From an uncultured Oscillospiraceae bacterium (lineage in GTDB: Bacteria; Bacillota; Clostridia; Oscillospirales; Ruminococcaceae), in NCBI GenBank assembly GCA_958427155.1, contig CAUABB010000055.1, positions 1 to 8,282 of the forward strand: a DNA stretch of 8,282 bases. Direction: 5' to 3'. Within the stretch, counting starts at the first letter, position 1; every line of letters starts with the position of its first letter. The translations under genes and the position numbers were made by a program. Shown one piece after another: positions 1 to 6,434 of this stretch. The notes under the pieces are model-generated. The model was not told the DNA's origin, did not search any database, and was given only the letters and a program-made list of their open reading frames with translations.

Positions 1-1
1 T

Positions 2-757
2 GTTCAGTTGGTATTGTGTCCTGGTTGGAATGATGGAAAGGAACTTGAACGTTCATTAAATGATCTTTCGAACTGGTTTCCACAAATCCAAAGCGTGGCT
101 TGTGTACCGGTTGGGTTAACTAAATATCGCGAAAATCTTATAAAACTTAAACCGTTTACAAAAGAAACAGCTTCGGCGGTCATTGATACAATAGAGCAAT
201 TTTCAGAAAAATTTTGTAAAGAGTTCGGTGAAAGGATGGTTTATCCGTCAGACGAATTTTTTTTAATGGCAGAACGACAAATTCCACCCCTTTCTTATTA
301 TGGAGAGTTAATGCAGTTGGAAAATGGGGTTGGAATGAGTGCTTTACTTAAACAGGAGTTTACTGAAGCACTTGAGAAACGTGAGGCGGATTCTGTATCT
401 AGAAGTTGCGCAATTGTGACTTCGGTAGCTGCTTCTTCTCTAATCTTGGATCTGGTTGACGCAGCAAGAAAAAAATGGCATAATTTAAGCAGTAAAGTGA
501 TATGTGTTCCAAACCGTTTTTTTGGTGAGCAGATTACCGTAGCTGGGTTAATTACAGGCCGCGATCTTCTGGAAACTTTAAAACAACATACAACAGCTGG
601 GGAACGAGTTTTGTTTCCAGCTAATATGTTGAGAATGGAACGGGACGTTTTTCTGGACGACTATACCCCAGAACAGATTGAACAGGAATTAGGTGTTAAA
701 ATGATTCCGGTTGAGAATAATGGCTTTGAGTTTCTTGACCGGTTGTTGGAAAAGTAA
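2..757 (+). CDS. DUF512 domain protein (radical SAM/PDZ family), 5'-truncated by window edge
   Basis: The reading frame is open to the left edge (the first full codon is at position 2), so only the last 251 residues are visible. Full-length relatives have an N-terminal PDZ-like domain, a radical-SAM-like region and a C-terminal DUF512. Visible landmarks are VQLVLCPGWNDG at the start (end of the radical-SAM-like part), a VPVGLTKYRENL segment, the YPSDEFFLMAER and QLENGVGM motifs, and the DUF512 C-terminus with VPNRFFGEQITVAGLITG and LFPANMLRMERDVFLDD. The family is linked by homology to iron-sulfur/SAM chemistry, but its reaction is not established; the name 'putative FeS oxidoreductase' is only a family label. 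The CX3CX2C cluster motif, if present, would lie outside the window. It sits 21 bp upstream of der, a pairing I recall as frequent in Clostridia. The family call is secure; the function is unknown. Confidence 0.88.
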   Translation, partial: VQLVLCPGWNDGKELERSLNDLSNWFPQIQSVACVPVGLTKYRENLIKLKPFTKETASAVIDTIEQFSEKFCKEFGERMVYPSDEFFLMAERQIPPLSYYGELMQLENGVGMSALLKQEFTEALEKREADSVSRSCAIVTSVAASSLILDLVDAARKKWHNLSSKVICVPNRFFGEQITVAGLITGRDLLETLKQHTTAGERVLFPANMLRMERDVFLDDYTPEQIEQELGVKMIPVENNGFEFLDRLLEK

Positions 758-778
758 AAGAAAAGCTGAGGTGCTTGA

Positions 779-2101
779 ATGGCAAAACCGATTGTGGCTG
801 TTGTTGGCCGTCCTAATGTGGGAAAATCTACTCTTTTCAATAAATTAATTGGCCAGCGACTTTCAATTGTTGATGATACTCCTGGCGTCACCCGTGACCG
901 TATTTATGGAGACTGCGAATGGCGTGGTAGAGAGTTTATGCTGGTGGATACTGGGGGAATTGAACCTAAAACGGATGATATCATTCTATCTCAAATGCGT
1001 CGTCAGGCGGAACTGGCGATTCAGAGCGCCGAAGTAATTGTACTAGTGGTAGAACTAAAATCCGGCGTGACTGCAACAGATTATGATGTGGCTGCTATGC
1101 TTCAGAAAAGCGGAAAACCAGTCATCCTTTGTGTTAATAAATGTGATTCGGTTGGAGAACCTTCACCGGAATTTTATGAGTTTTATAACCTTGGCTTGGG
1201 TGATCCCATAGCGGTTTCTGCTGCCCATGGGCATGGGACAGGAGATTTATTAGATGCTATTTGTGAATATCTGAGTGACGTTCATAGCGAAACTTATGAG
1301 GAAGACTTTATAAAAGTTGCGGTAATTGGTAAACCAAATGTTGGAAAATCGTCTTTAATCAACAAAATTTCAGGTGAAGAACGTGCTATTGTATCTAATA
1401 TAGCGGGAACAACCCGGGATGCGATTGATACAGTGATTGATGATGAACGGGGAAAATATGTTTTTATTGATACTGCCGGAATTCGCCGTAAGTCCAAAAT
1501 CCTTGATCAAATAGAAAAATACAGCGTGTTGCGTGCTTATATGGCAGTAGATCGCGCTGATGTCTGCGTGATTATGATAGACGGCACAGAAGGATTTACT
1601 GAACAGGATTCCAAAGTAGCAGGTTATGCGCACGAGCAGGGAAAAGGTTGTATTGTTGCTGTAAACAAATGGGATGCTGTGGAAAAAACGGATAAAACGA
1701 TGGAGGAATTGCGCAAAAAGCTGGAAAACGATTTTTCTTTTATGAAGTATGTGCCAATTCTTTTTGTTTCTGCCAAAACCGGGCAAAGGCTTGAACAGCT
1801 TTTTGAAACAATCCAAAGTGTTAATGAGCAGAATTCTATCCGTATTTCCACAGGGGTACTTAATGATATTTTAGCGCATGCAACCGCAAGAGTACAGCCT
1901 CCGTCTGATAAAGGAAAACGCCTTAAAATTTATTATATGACTCAACCGACTACCCGGCCGCCTACTTTTGTAGCTTTTGTCAATAATAAGGATTTGTTTC
2001 ATTTTTCTTATCAGCGCTATTTGGAAAATCAAATTAGAGAAAATTTTGGCCTTGTTGGGACGCCGATTCGTTTTATCATCCGTGAGCGTGGAAATGAGTA
2101 A
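779..2101 (+). CDS. der: Ribosome-assembly GTPase Der (EngA)
   Basis: Der is the bacterial GTPase with two tandem G domains that acts in 50S subunit maturation in the cytoplasm. Both G domains are complete. In the first, G1 is GRPNVGKS (10-17), G2 VTRD (37-40), G3 DTGG (57-60), G4 NKCD (120-123) and G5 SAA (147-149). In the second, G1 is GKPNVGKS (184-191), G2 TTRD (211-214), G3 DTAG (231-234), G4 NKWD (296-299) and G5 SAK (331-333). Residues of about 355-440 form the KH-like C-terminal domain, with the typical TTRPPTFVAFVN segment. The length of 440 aa is normal for the family. The ATG is supported by GAGGTG at 768-773, five bases upstream, and the protein begins right at the first G-domain strand. 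A small oddity is Glu92 in VVELKSG, where many homologues have Asp. It is probably cotranscribed with plsY and gpsA. Confidence 0.97.
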   Translation: MAKPIVAVVGRPNVGKSTLFNKLIGQRLSIVDDTPGVTRDRIYGDCEWRGREFMLVDTGGIEPKTDDIILSQMRRQAELAIQSAEVIVLVVELKSGVTATDYDVAAMLQKSGKPVILCVNKCDSVGEPSPEFYEFYNLGLGDPIAVSAAHGHGTGDLLDAICEYLSDVHSETYEEDFIKVAVIGKPNVGKSSLINKISGEERAIVSNIAGTTRDAIDTVIDDERGKYVFIDTAGIRRKSKILDQIEKYSVLRAYMAVDRADVCVIMIDGTEGFTEQDSKVAGYAHEQGKGCIVAVNKWDAVEKTDKTMEELRKKLENDFSFMKYVPILFVSAKTGQRLEQLFETIQSVNEQNSIRISTGVLNDILAHATARVQPPSDKGKRLKIYYMTQPTTRPPTFVAFVNNKDLFHFSYQRYLENQIRENFGLVGTPIRFIIRERGNE

Positions 2102-2130
2102 TTGAAAAATTTGACGGGAGAGAAATTAAA

Positions 2131-2799
2131 ATGTTTGAAAATTTGGCGCTGAATTGGCAGTTTTTTGTTGCTGTAGCAGTTATTGCTGTTGCTGCATATT
2201 TGATTGGCAGCATTAACTTTGCAATTATTACCACCAAAGTAAAGGCCCATGAAGATATTCGTGATTATGGAAGCGGAAATGCAGGAATGACGAATGTTCT
2301 TCGGACACAAGGAAAAGGCCCCGCTGCTATTGTGTTAGTAGGAGACTTTTTGAAAGGTGCAGTTTCTGTTGGAATTGGATATTTAGTTGGATGGTGGTTG
2401 ATGGGAGCGCCTTCACTCAGGCTGGGTGGATATATCGGTTTGTTGTTTGTGTTGCTGGGGCATTTGTTTCCTGTGTTTTACCAGTTTAAAGGCGGAAAGG
2501 GAATTTTGGCTTCAGCGGGTGGAATCGCCGTTTTGGATCCGATTATTTTTGCTATTATTTTACTGACGTTTTTGATTGTTGTCTTTTTTAGTAAAACCGT
2601 TTCTCTCGCCTCTATTTCGGCTGCGATAATGCTGCCGATTTCTACCTGCATTCTTAGATTGTTTCAGGGCGGACAGGATATTGTCTTTGAAACTGTATTT
2701 TTCTGTGTAATAGCTGCATTGGTTGTCTTTATGCATCGTCAGAATATTGTACGGCTTGTTAATGGTACAGAAAATAAATTTGGTAAAAAGAAGCAATAA
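2131..2799 (+). CDS. plsY: Acyl-phosphate:glycerol-3-phosphate acyltransferase PlsY
   Basis: PlsY is the membrane enzyme that transfers an acyl group from acyl-phosphate to the 1-position of sn-glycerol-3-phosphate, giving lysophosphatidic acid, the first committed step of phospholipid synthesis in most Gram-positives. The three family motifs are visible: GSINFA (26-31), GSGNAGMTNVLR (47-58) and GHLFPVFYQFKGGKG (110-124). The C-terminal MHRQNIVRLVNGTENKFG (201-218) is also typical. Hydrophobic segments at roughly 12-33, 63-90, 100-117, 136-153, 160-176 and 187-202 fit a polytopic protein. The length of 222 aa is slightly above the usual 190-215, with extra residues at the N-terminus and in the GQD region near 180. 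GGGAGAG at 2116-2122 supports the ATG. Its stop overlaps an upstream ATG of gpsA, and gpsA supplies its substrate. Confidence 0.96.
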   Translation: MFENLALNWQFFVAVAVIAVAAYLIGSINFAIITTKVKAHEDIRDYGSGNAGMTNVLRTQGKGPAAIVLVGDFLKGAVSVGIGYLVGWWLMGAPSLRLGGYIGLLFVLLGHLFPVFYQFKGGKGILASAGGIAVLDPIIFAIILLTFLIVVFFSKTVSLASISAAIMLPISTCILRLFQGGQDIVFETVFFCVIAALVVFMHRQNIVRLVNGTENKFGKKKQ

Positions 2800-2802
2800 T
2801 GC

Positions 2803-2810
2803 AGGGGGGA
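2803..2810 (+). promoter_or_regulatory. Ribosome binding site that decides the gpsA start
   Basis: The purine run AGGGGGGA lies four bases before the ATG at 2814. It falls downstream of the alternative in-frame ATG at 2799, which overlaps the plsY stop codon and has no comparable site upstream. This favours 2814 as the start of gpsA. Confidence 0.7.
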
Positions 2811-2813
2811 AAA

Positions 2814-3827
2814 ATGGCTATTTTAACTATTTTGGGCGCAGGTGGATTTGGAACTGCGCTTGCGATAATGTGTCAGAAAAAAGGGGATGAAGTCTACCTT
2901 TGGTCTCCTTTTGAGGATCAACTTCAAGGTATTGAAGAAAGAGGGGAGAATGTTCCCTTACTTCCTGGCGTCTCGGTTTCTCCCGAAATTCATCTTACAA
3001 CTGATTTGACTTCTTGTTCCCAAAGTGATCTTGTTATTATTGCTACACCGTCATTTGCTGTAGAAGAAACAGCAAAACGGATTCGACCCTTCCTCGGGCC
3101 GAAAACGGTTGTAGCCAGCGTAGCTAAAGGGTTTCATCCTCAAGATAATCGACGCCTTTCGGAAGTTATTGCAGAGTTGCTTCCGGAAAACCCGGTAGTG
3201 ATTGTGTCAGGCCCTTCTCATGCGGAAGAAATTGCACGAGGTGTAATCACAACGGTCGTAGCAGCGTCAAGATGCCGTGAAAGTGCGGAAACTGTTCAAA
3301 GTCTTCTTTCTTCTGACAATCTGCGGATTTATGTGAATGACGATGTTGTGGGAGTGGAGCTTGGGGGAGCTCTGAAAAATGTAATTTCAATCTGCGCCGG
3401 TATTTGTGTGGGGTTGGGTCTGGGGGATAATACCCGGGCAGCCTTAATGACTCGTGGAATTACGGAAATCGCTCGGCTTGGTGTTGCGATGGGGGCTAAA
3501 ACTGAAACATTTGCCGGCCTTACCGGGATTGGAGATTTGATTGTCACCTGTACAAGTGAACATAGCCGAAATCGTCGAGCCGGTGTTTTGATTGGACAGG
3601 GTGTCCGTCCTTCTGAAGCAGTGAAACGGATTGGAACAGTAGAAGGGTATACAGCGGCGAAAATTGCATATGAATTATCAAAAGAATACCAGATCGATAT
3701 GCCGATTGTAAAAGAAACATATGAAGTTTTGTATGAAGACAAATCAATTTCCGACGCTCTTAACTCATTAATGGATCGGCCCAATAGACATGAAAGCGAA
3801 GAGATATGGCTCAAAGAGACCAGATAA
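2814..3827 (+). CDS. gpsA: NAD(P)H-dependent glycerol-3-phosphate dehydrogenase GpsA
   Basis: GpsA reduces dihydroxyacetone phosphate to sn-glycerol-3-phosphate, the backbone for phospholipids. The protein is 337 aa from ATG 2814, typical for the family. The N-terminal Rossmann fold shows GAGGFGTALA (8-17). Further landmarks are IATPSFAV (76-83), VAKGFH (103-108), SGPSHAEEIA (132-141), VELGGALKNV (181-190, with the expected catalytic lysine Lys188), GDNTRAALMTRG (204-215) and GLTGIGDLIVTCTSEHSRNRR (235-255, spanning the substrate-binding Asp and Arg). The 2814 start places MAILTILGAG exactly where homologues begin; ATG 2799 would add five residues (MQGGK) that come from the ribosome binding site. 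It directly follows plsY, which uses its product, and is the last gene of the unit, closed by the terminator at 3843-3881. Confidence 0.97.
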   Translation: MAILTILGAGGFGTALAIMCQKKGDEVYLWSPFEDQLQGIEERGENVPLLPGVSVSPEIHLTTDLTSCSQSDLVIIATPSFAVEETAKRIRPFLGPKTVVASVAKGFHPQDNRRLSEVIAELLPENPVVIVSGPSHAEEIARGVITTVVAASRCRESAETVQSLLSSDNLRIYVNDDVVGVELGGALKNVISICAGICVGLGLGDNTRAALMTRGITEIARLGVAMGAKTETFAGLTGIGDLIVTCTSEHSRNRRAGVLIGQGVRPSEAVKRIGTVEGYTAAKIAYELSKEYQIDMPIVKETYEVLYEDKSISDALNSLMDRPNRHESEEIWLKETR

Positions 3828-3842
3828 CTATTTTTTAAAAAT

Positions 3843-3881
3843 AAAACACGGGGCTTTAAAAGATAAAGCCCCGTGTTTTTT
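3843..3881 (+). terminator. Intrinsic terminator of the der-plsY-gpsA unit
   Basis: A perfect 16-bp stem pairs 3843-3858 with 3864-3879 around a five-base loop, with a GC core CACGGGGC/GCCCCGTG, and runs into six T (3876-3881). It begins 15 bp after the gpsA stop. The left flank is A-rich, so on the opposite strand the stem is followed by a T-rich stretch; it may also stop readthrough from rpmB. Confidence 0.93.
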
Positions 3882-3936
3882 GCTATCGTCCCCAAAAGTT
3901 TAAAAATCTTTTTATATTTATAAATTGTGATAAAAC

Positions 3937-3968
3937 AAAAAGGGTGGAGAACACTTCTCCACCTTTTT
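3937..3968 (-). terminator. Intrinsic terminator of rpmB
   Basis: On the minus strand, a stem of about 14 bp with core TTCTCCACC/GGTGGAGAA (3955-3963 with 3943-3951) and a three-base loop is followed by TTTTTGTTTT. It begins 19 bp after the rpmB stop. The A/T extension makes it near-symmetrical, so it could also work in the plus direction. The 55 bp between it and the gpsA terminator are AT-rich and show nothing recognisable. Confidence 0.88.
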
Positions 3969-3987
3969 ATCCAGGATTATTGTGGCC

Positions 3988-4176
3988 TTAAACTGCTTTG
4001 GTCACTTTTCCAGAACGCAGGCAACGGGTGCAAGCGTAAATATGGCATGGCGTGCCATTGACGACTGCTTTCACGCGTTTGACGTTCGGCTTCCAAGTTC
4101 TGTTAGAACGTCTATGAGAGTGGGAAACTTTGATACCAAAGGTAACGCCTTTTCCGCAGATATCGCATTTAGCCAT
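3988..4176 (-). CDS. rpmB: 50S ribosomal protein L28
   Basis: This is a 62-aa basic ribosomal protein of the large subunit. The start MAKCDICGKG and the segments SHSHRRSNRTWKPN (18-31) and CTRCLRSGK (49-57) are characteristic of L28. It is the zinc-ribbon ('C+') form: Cys4/Cys7 and Cys49/Cys52 form two CxxC pairs, expected to bind one zinc ion. An additional Cys44 is present. I chose the ATG at 4174-4176, not the longer in-frame ATG at 4240, because AAGGAGGT (4185-4192) lies eight bases upstream and because L28 proteins begin MAKCDxC; the longer form would translate the leader. The gene stands alone, facing gpsA and divergent from the M50 protease gene, with its own terminator. Confidence 0.96.
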   Translation of the reverse strand: MAKCDICGKGVTFGIKVSHSHRRSNRTWKPNVKRVKAVVNGTPCHIYACTRCLRSGKVTKAV

Positions 4177-4201
4177 TCTTTTGCACCTCCTTATGGTGAC
4201 A

Positions 4202-4223
4202 GGAAGCTGTTTATACCGCTTCC
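4202..4223 (-). other. Hairpin in the rpmB 5' leader
   Basis: On the minus strand GGAAGC and GCTTCC form a perfect six-base-pair stem with a ten-base loop, which can add two inner pairs after one mismatch. It ends about ten bases before the strong rpmB ribosome binding site. No T-run follows, so it is not a terminator. It may be a site for autogenous control of ribosomal protein synthesis, or only a stabilising 5' stem; the sequence does not decide. Confidence 0.4.
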
Positions 4224-4255
4224 AAAGTTGAATTTTATACAAAGAACGTTACTAT

Positions 4256-4264
4256 ATTATCACA
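4256..4264 (-). promoter_or_regulatory. Possible extended -10 promoter for rpmB
   Basis: The minus strand reads TGTGATAAT, an extended -10 (TGn followed by a five-of-six match to TATAAT). No convincing -35 lies 16-18 bases upstream, which extended -10 promoters tolerate. Transcription would begin near 4249 and give a leader of roughly 70 bases containing the 4202-4223 hairpin. The region is AT-rich, so chance matches are likely. Confidence 0.35.
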
Positions 4265-4342
4265 TATATCTTTTAAAATCGAGAGTTTTTTCTTTGAATC
4301 CGGTATTTTTGTTCTTTAAAATTAATTTGTATGGCGTTTTGC

Positions 4343-4371
4343 TTGTATTTGAAAGCCCTTTTCGTTATAAT
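4343..4371 (+). promoter_or_regulatory. Sigma-A-type promoter of the M50-scpAB operon
   Basis: TTGTAT (4343-4348) and a perfect TATAAT (4366-4371) are separated by exactly 17 bases. Transcription is expected to start near 4378, about 50 bases before the TTG start of the protease gene. It is the best vegetative promoter in the window and lies in the divergent region shared with rpmB. No gene was recognised between 4177 and 4428. Confidence 0.75.
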
Positions 4372-4428
4372 AATATCACAATTGGCTATTAGTGTTTAGC
4401 TAAAAGACAAAAGAGGAGAAAAACTAAA

Positions 4429-5097
4429 TTGCAAATTAGTACTGAATTGATGATTACCTGGTTTGTCCGTTTGGTTGTTGCTTTTACGGCTTTGCCAATT
4501 CATGAGTTTGCTCATGGTCTGATAGCTGATAAACTAGGAGACCATACCGCTCGCTACCAGGGACGGCTCAATATCAACCCCTTTACTCATATGGATCCAA
4601 TTGGTACCGTCTGTCTTGTCCTTACAGGGTTTGGATGGGGAAAACCTGTACAGGTTAATCCCCATAATTTTCGAAATCCCAAAGCCGGAATGGCAATTAC
4701 GGCAGCCGCTGGTCCGGTATCTAATCTGGTTATGGCCTTTGTGACAATGATCCTTGAAAAAATATGTCTTTATGTTCAGTATTTTCAGGGAAGTAATTTT
4801 ATCCTTGGAACTCTCAGCGATGTTTTTTATATTATGACAGTGGTGAATATTTCCCTGGCAATTTTTAACCTGATTCCCGTTCCGCCGCTTGATGGGTCTC
4901 GAATTCTTAATCTTTTCTTGCCAGAACGGATTTATTTTGCCATCATGAAGTATGAAATGTTTATTTTTATAGGTCTATTTCTTCTTCTTTGGTCCGGAAT
5001 TCTCAGTACACCACTTTCGATTCTCAATAGTCTTGTATATAATGTCTTTAATTATCTGACCGGTTTTGTTGATTTGATTGCTCGGATGTTTCTGTAG
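4429..5097 (+). CDS. Site-2 protease family (M50) zinc metalloprotease, compact YwhC-like form
   Basis: This is a predicted intramembrane metalloprotease of the plasma membrane, 222 aa. The zinc-binding HEFAH (25-29, with His25, Glu26, His29) lies in the first hydrophobic segment, and the third ligand is probably Asp155 in NLIPVPPLDGSRI (147-159). Other family landmarks are NINPFTHMDPIGT (48-60), GWGKPVQVNP (69-78) and GPVSNL (95-100). Hydrophobic stretches at about 8-30, 88-110, 130-153 and 172-190 fit a minimal S2P core. No PDZ or CBS domain is present, unlike RseP/RasP or SpoIVFB. I chose the TTG at 4429 because AGAGGAGA (4412-4419) is nine bases upstream; ATG 4450 would lack a ribosome binding site. 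Its substrate is unknown. It leads the scpAB operon; whether this reflects function or only shared transcription cannot be read from the sequence. Confidence 0.92.
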   Translation: MQISTELMITWFVRLVVAFTALPIHEFAHGLIADKLGDHTARYQGRLNINPFTHMDPIGTVCLVLTGFGWGKPVQVNPHNFRNPKAGMAITAAAGPVSNLVMAFVTMILEKICLYVQYFQGSNFILGTLSDVFYIMTVVNISLAIFNLIPVPPLDGSRILNLFLPERIYFAIMKYEMFIFIGLFLLLWSGILSTPLSILNSLVYNVFNYLTGFVDLIARMFL

Positions 5098-5107
5098 GTG
5101 AAACGAT

Positions 5108-5833
5108 TTGGAAACGATTAATTTTAAACTAGAAATTTTTGAAGGGCCGCTTGATCTCCTTCTCCATTTAATTGCCAAACACAAGCTTAATATTGCTGAT
5201 ATTGAAATTACTAGTCTTTTGGAGCAGTATCTTGCTTATATTGAAAAAATGAAACTCAATGATTTGGAGGTCGCCAGTGAATTTCTTGAAATGGCGGCGC
5301 GGCTTGTTTATATTAAAACTGTTTCACTCCTCCCAAAGCATGAAGAGGCAGATGAGTTGAAACGTGAACTCAGTGGAGAGCTGCTTGAGCTTTCGGCTAT
5401 TAAATATGTGGCAGAAAAACTTGCGGGAATGAATCAGAACTATCAGGTGTTTGTTCGGGACCCGTTGCCTGTACCAGCAGATCATGTGTATCGTAAGGAA
5501 CATTCGCCGGAAGAACTTTTGATGGCATATATTTCTGCTGTGGGGAAAAAGCAAAGCAAGCTTCCGCCTCCTGCTAGTGAATTTACTCCCTTGGTTAGCA
5601 AACGGATTGTATCGGTTACTTCAAGAATTTTTTATCTGCTCCGCAGGTTATATAAAGAGGGTAGCGCTGAATTAATTGACTGTTATCAGTCGGCGGATCG
5701 CTCGGAAATAGTAGCAACTTTTTTGGCAATTCTTGAATTGGTTAAAAGCGGACGACTTTCTTTAAATAAGGAAAATACAGTTGTTTCATTTAATTGGAAT
5801 AGAGCTTCAGGAACGGTGAAAAATGGAAATTAA
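5108..5833 (+). CDS. scpA: Segregation and condensation protein A (kleisin)
   Basis: ScpA is the kleisin subunit that bridges SMC heads and, with ScpB, forms the condensin complex that compacts and separates chromosomes. The 241-aa protein has the diagnostic N-terminal FKLEIFEGPLDLLLHLI (6-22), then ASEFLEMAARLVYIKTVSLLP (56-76), a variable acidic linker (77-95), and a C-terminal winged helix around SEIVATFLAILELVKSGRLSL (199-219) that contacts the SMC head. The start is TTG 5108: AGGTG (5096-5100) lies seven bases upstream and overlaps the stop codon of the protease gene, suggesting translational coupling. No in-frame ATG lies nearby that would keep the conserved N-terminus. It overlaps scpB by 11 bp. 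Confidence 0.96.
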   Translation: METINFKLEIFEGPLDLLLHLIAKHKLNIADIEITSLLEQYLAYIEKMKLNDLEVASEFLEMAARLVYIKTVSLLPKHEEADELKRELSGELLELSAIKYVAEKLAGMNQNYQVFVRDPLPVPADHVYRKEHSPEELLMAYISAVGKKQSKLPPPASEFTPLVSKRIVSVTSRIFYLLRRLYKEGSAELIDCYQSADRSEIVATFLAILELVKSGRLSLNKENTVVSFNWNRASGTVKNGN

Positions 5834-6413
5834 TCAGTATAAAGCGAAAATGGAAGCGGTTCTTTTTGCGTCGGGGGAACCACTCCTTGTGACAAAGATA
5901 GCTGAGTTACTAGAAGTAGAGGAAGAAACTGTTTGGCAAATTGCTTCTTTAATGAAAGACGATTATGAGGCGGAAGAACGGGGCATTCTGTTATTGCGGT
6001 TGGGAGAGAGCCTTCAACTTGCTACTAAAGATTGTTATGCTGAATTGATCCGCTCTGCTCTTGAAATCCGACGGAATGCTCCTCTTTCACAGGCGGCGAT
6101 GGAAGTCCTTTCTATTATTGCTTATAATCAACCCGTTACCAAAGGTTTTATTGAACAGGTACGGGGAGTGGAAAGCGGACAAATTGTCAACCATTTAGCT
6201 GAGAAAGGTTTGGTGGAAGAAGCAGGACGTCTAGATGTTCCGGGACGGCCGATTTCTTACCAGACGACACTTCAGTTCCTGCGTTGTTTTGGAATATCGT
6301 CTTTAGAGCAGCTTCCTCCCTTGCCGGATCAAAGCGGACAGGTTATGCTTGATGAGTATATGGCTTCTGATGATTCAGACAGTGCCAAAGAAAAAGAAGA
6401 ACGGGAATTGTGA
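5823..6413 (+). CDS. scpB: Segregation and condensation protein B
   Basis: ScpB dimerises and wraps the ScpA kleisin in the SMC-ScpAB condensin. The protein is 196 aa, typical length. Two winged-helix domains are visible: the first at about 1-75 starts with KMEAVLFASGEPL (9-21), and the second at about 86-160 contains PLSQAAMEVLSIIAYNQPVTK (87-107) and the GRLDVPGRPISYQTTLQFLRCFG segment (135-157), both strongly conserved. The C-terminal tail (165-196) is acidic and probably disordered. The ATG at 5823 lies inside the last codons of scpA, with only a weak ribosome binding sequence upstream, so translation is probably coupled to scpA and would keep the two subunits in proportion. Confidence 0.96.
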   Translation: MEINQYKAKMEAVLFASGEPLLVTKIAELLEVEEETVWQIASLMKDDYEAEERGILLLRLGESLQLATKDCYAELIRSALEIRRNAPLSQAAMEVLSIIAYNQPVTKGFIEQVRGVESGQIVNHLAEKGLVEEAGRLDVPGRPISYQTTLQFLRCFGISSLEQLPPLPDQSGQVMLDEYMASDDSDSAKEKEEREL

Positions 6414-6434
6414 TGTGAAATGAGGTGACTTTCG

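Noticed and set aside
1370..1816. Minus-strand open frame of 148 codons opposite der
   Set aside because: It lies inside the second G domain and KH junction of der, is low-complexity Phe/Ile/His-rich, and has no family resemblance.
2799..2813. Earlier gpsA start with ATGA-like overlap on the plsY stop
   Set aside because: No ribosome binding site upstream, and the added residues are encoded by the strong site that serves ATG 2814.
3329..3895. Minus-strand open frame of 188 codons opposite gpsA
   Set aside because: It is fully antisense to a clearly conserved gpsA and runs through the terminator; its composition (many Ser, Pro, Arg, Ile) is that of a shadow frame, with no recognisable domain.
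3882..3936. AT-rich stretch between the two facing terminators, checked for a small RNA or gene
   Set aside because: No promoter, stem-loop or frame with a ribosome binding site was seen.
3982..4392. Plus-strand open frame of 136 codons spanning rpmB and the divergent promoter region
   Set aside because: It is antisense to the L28 gene and then runs through AT-rich promoter sequence including the TATAAT; no ribosome binding site or domain.
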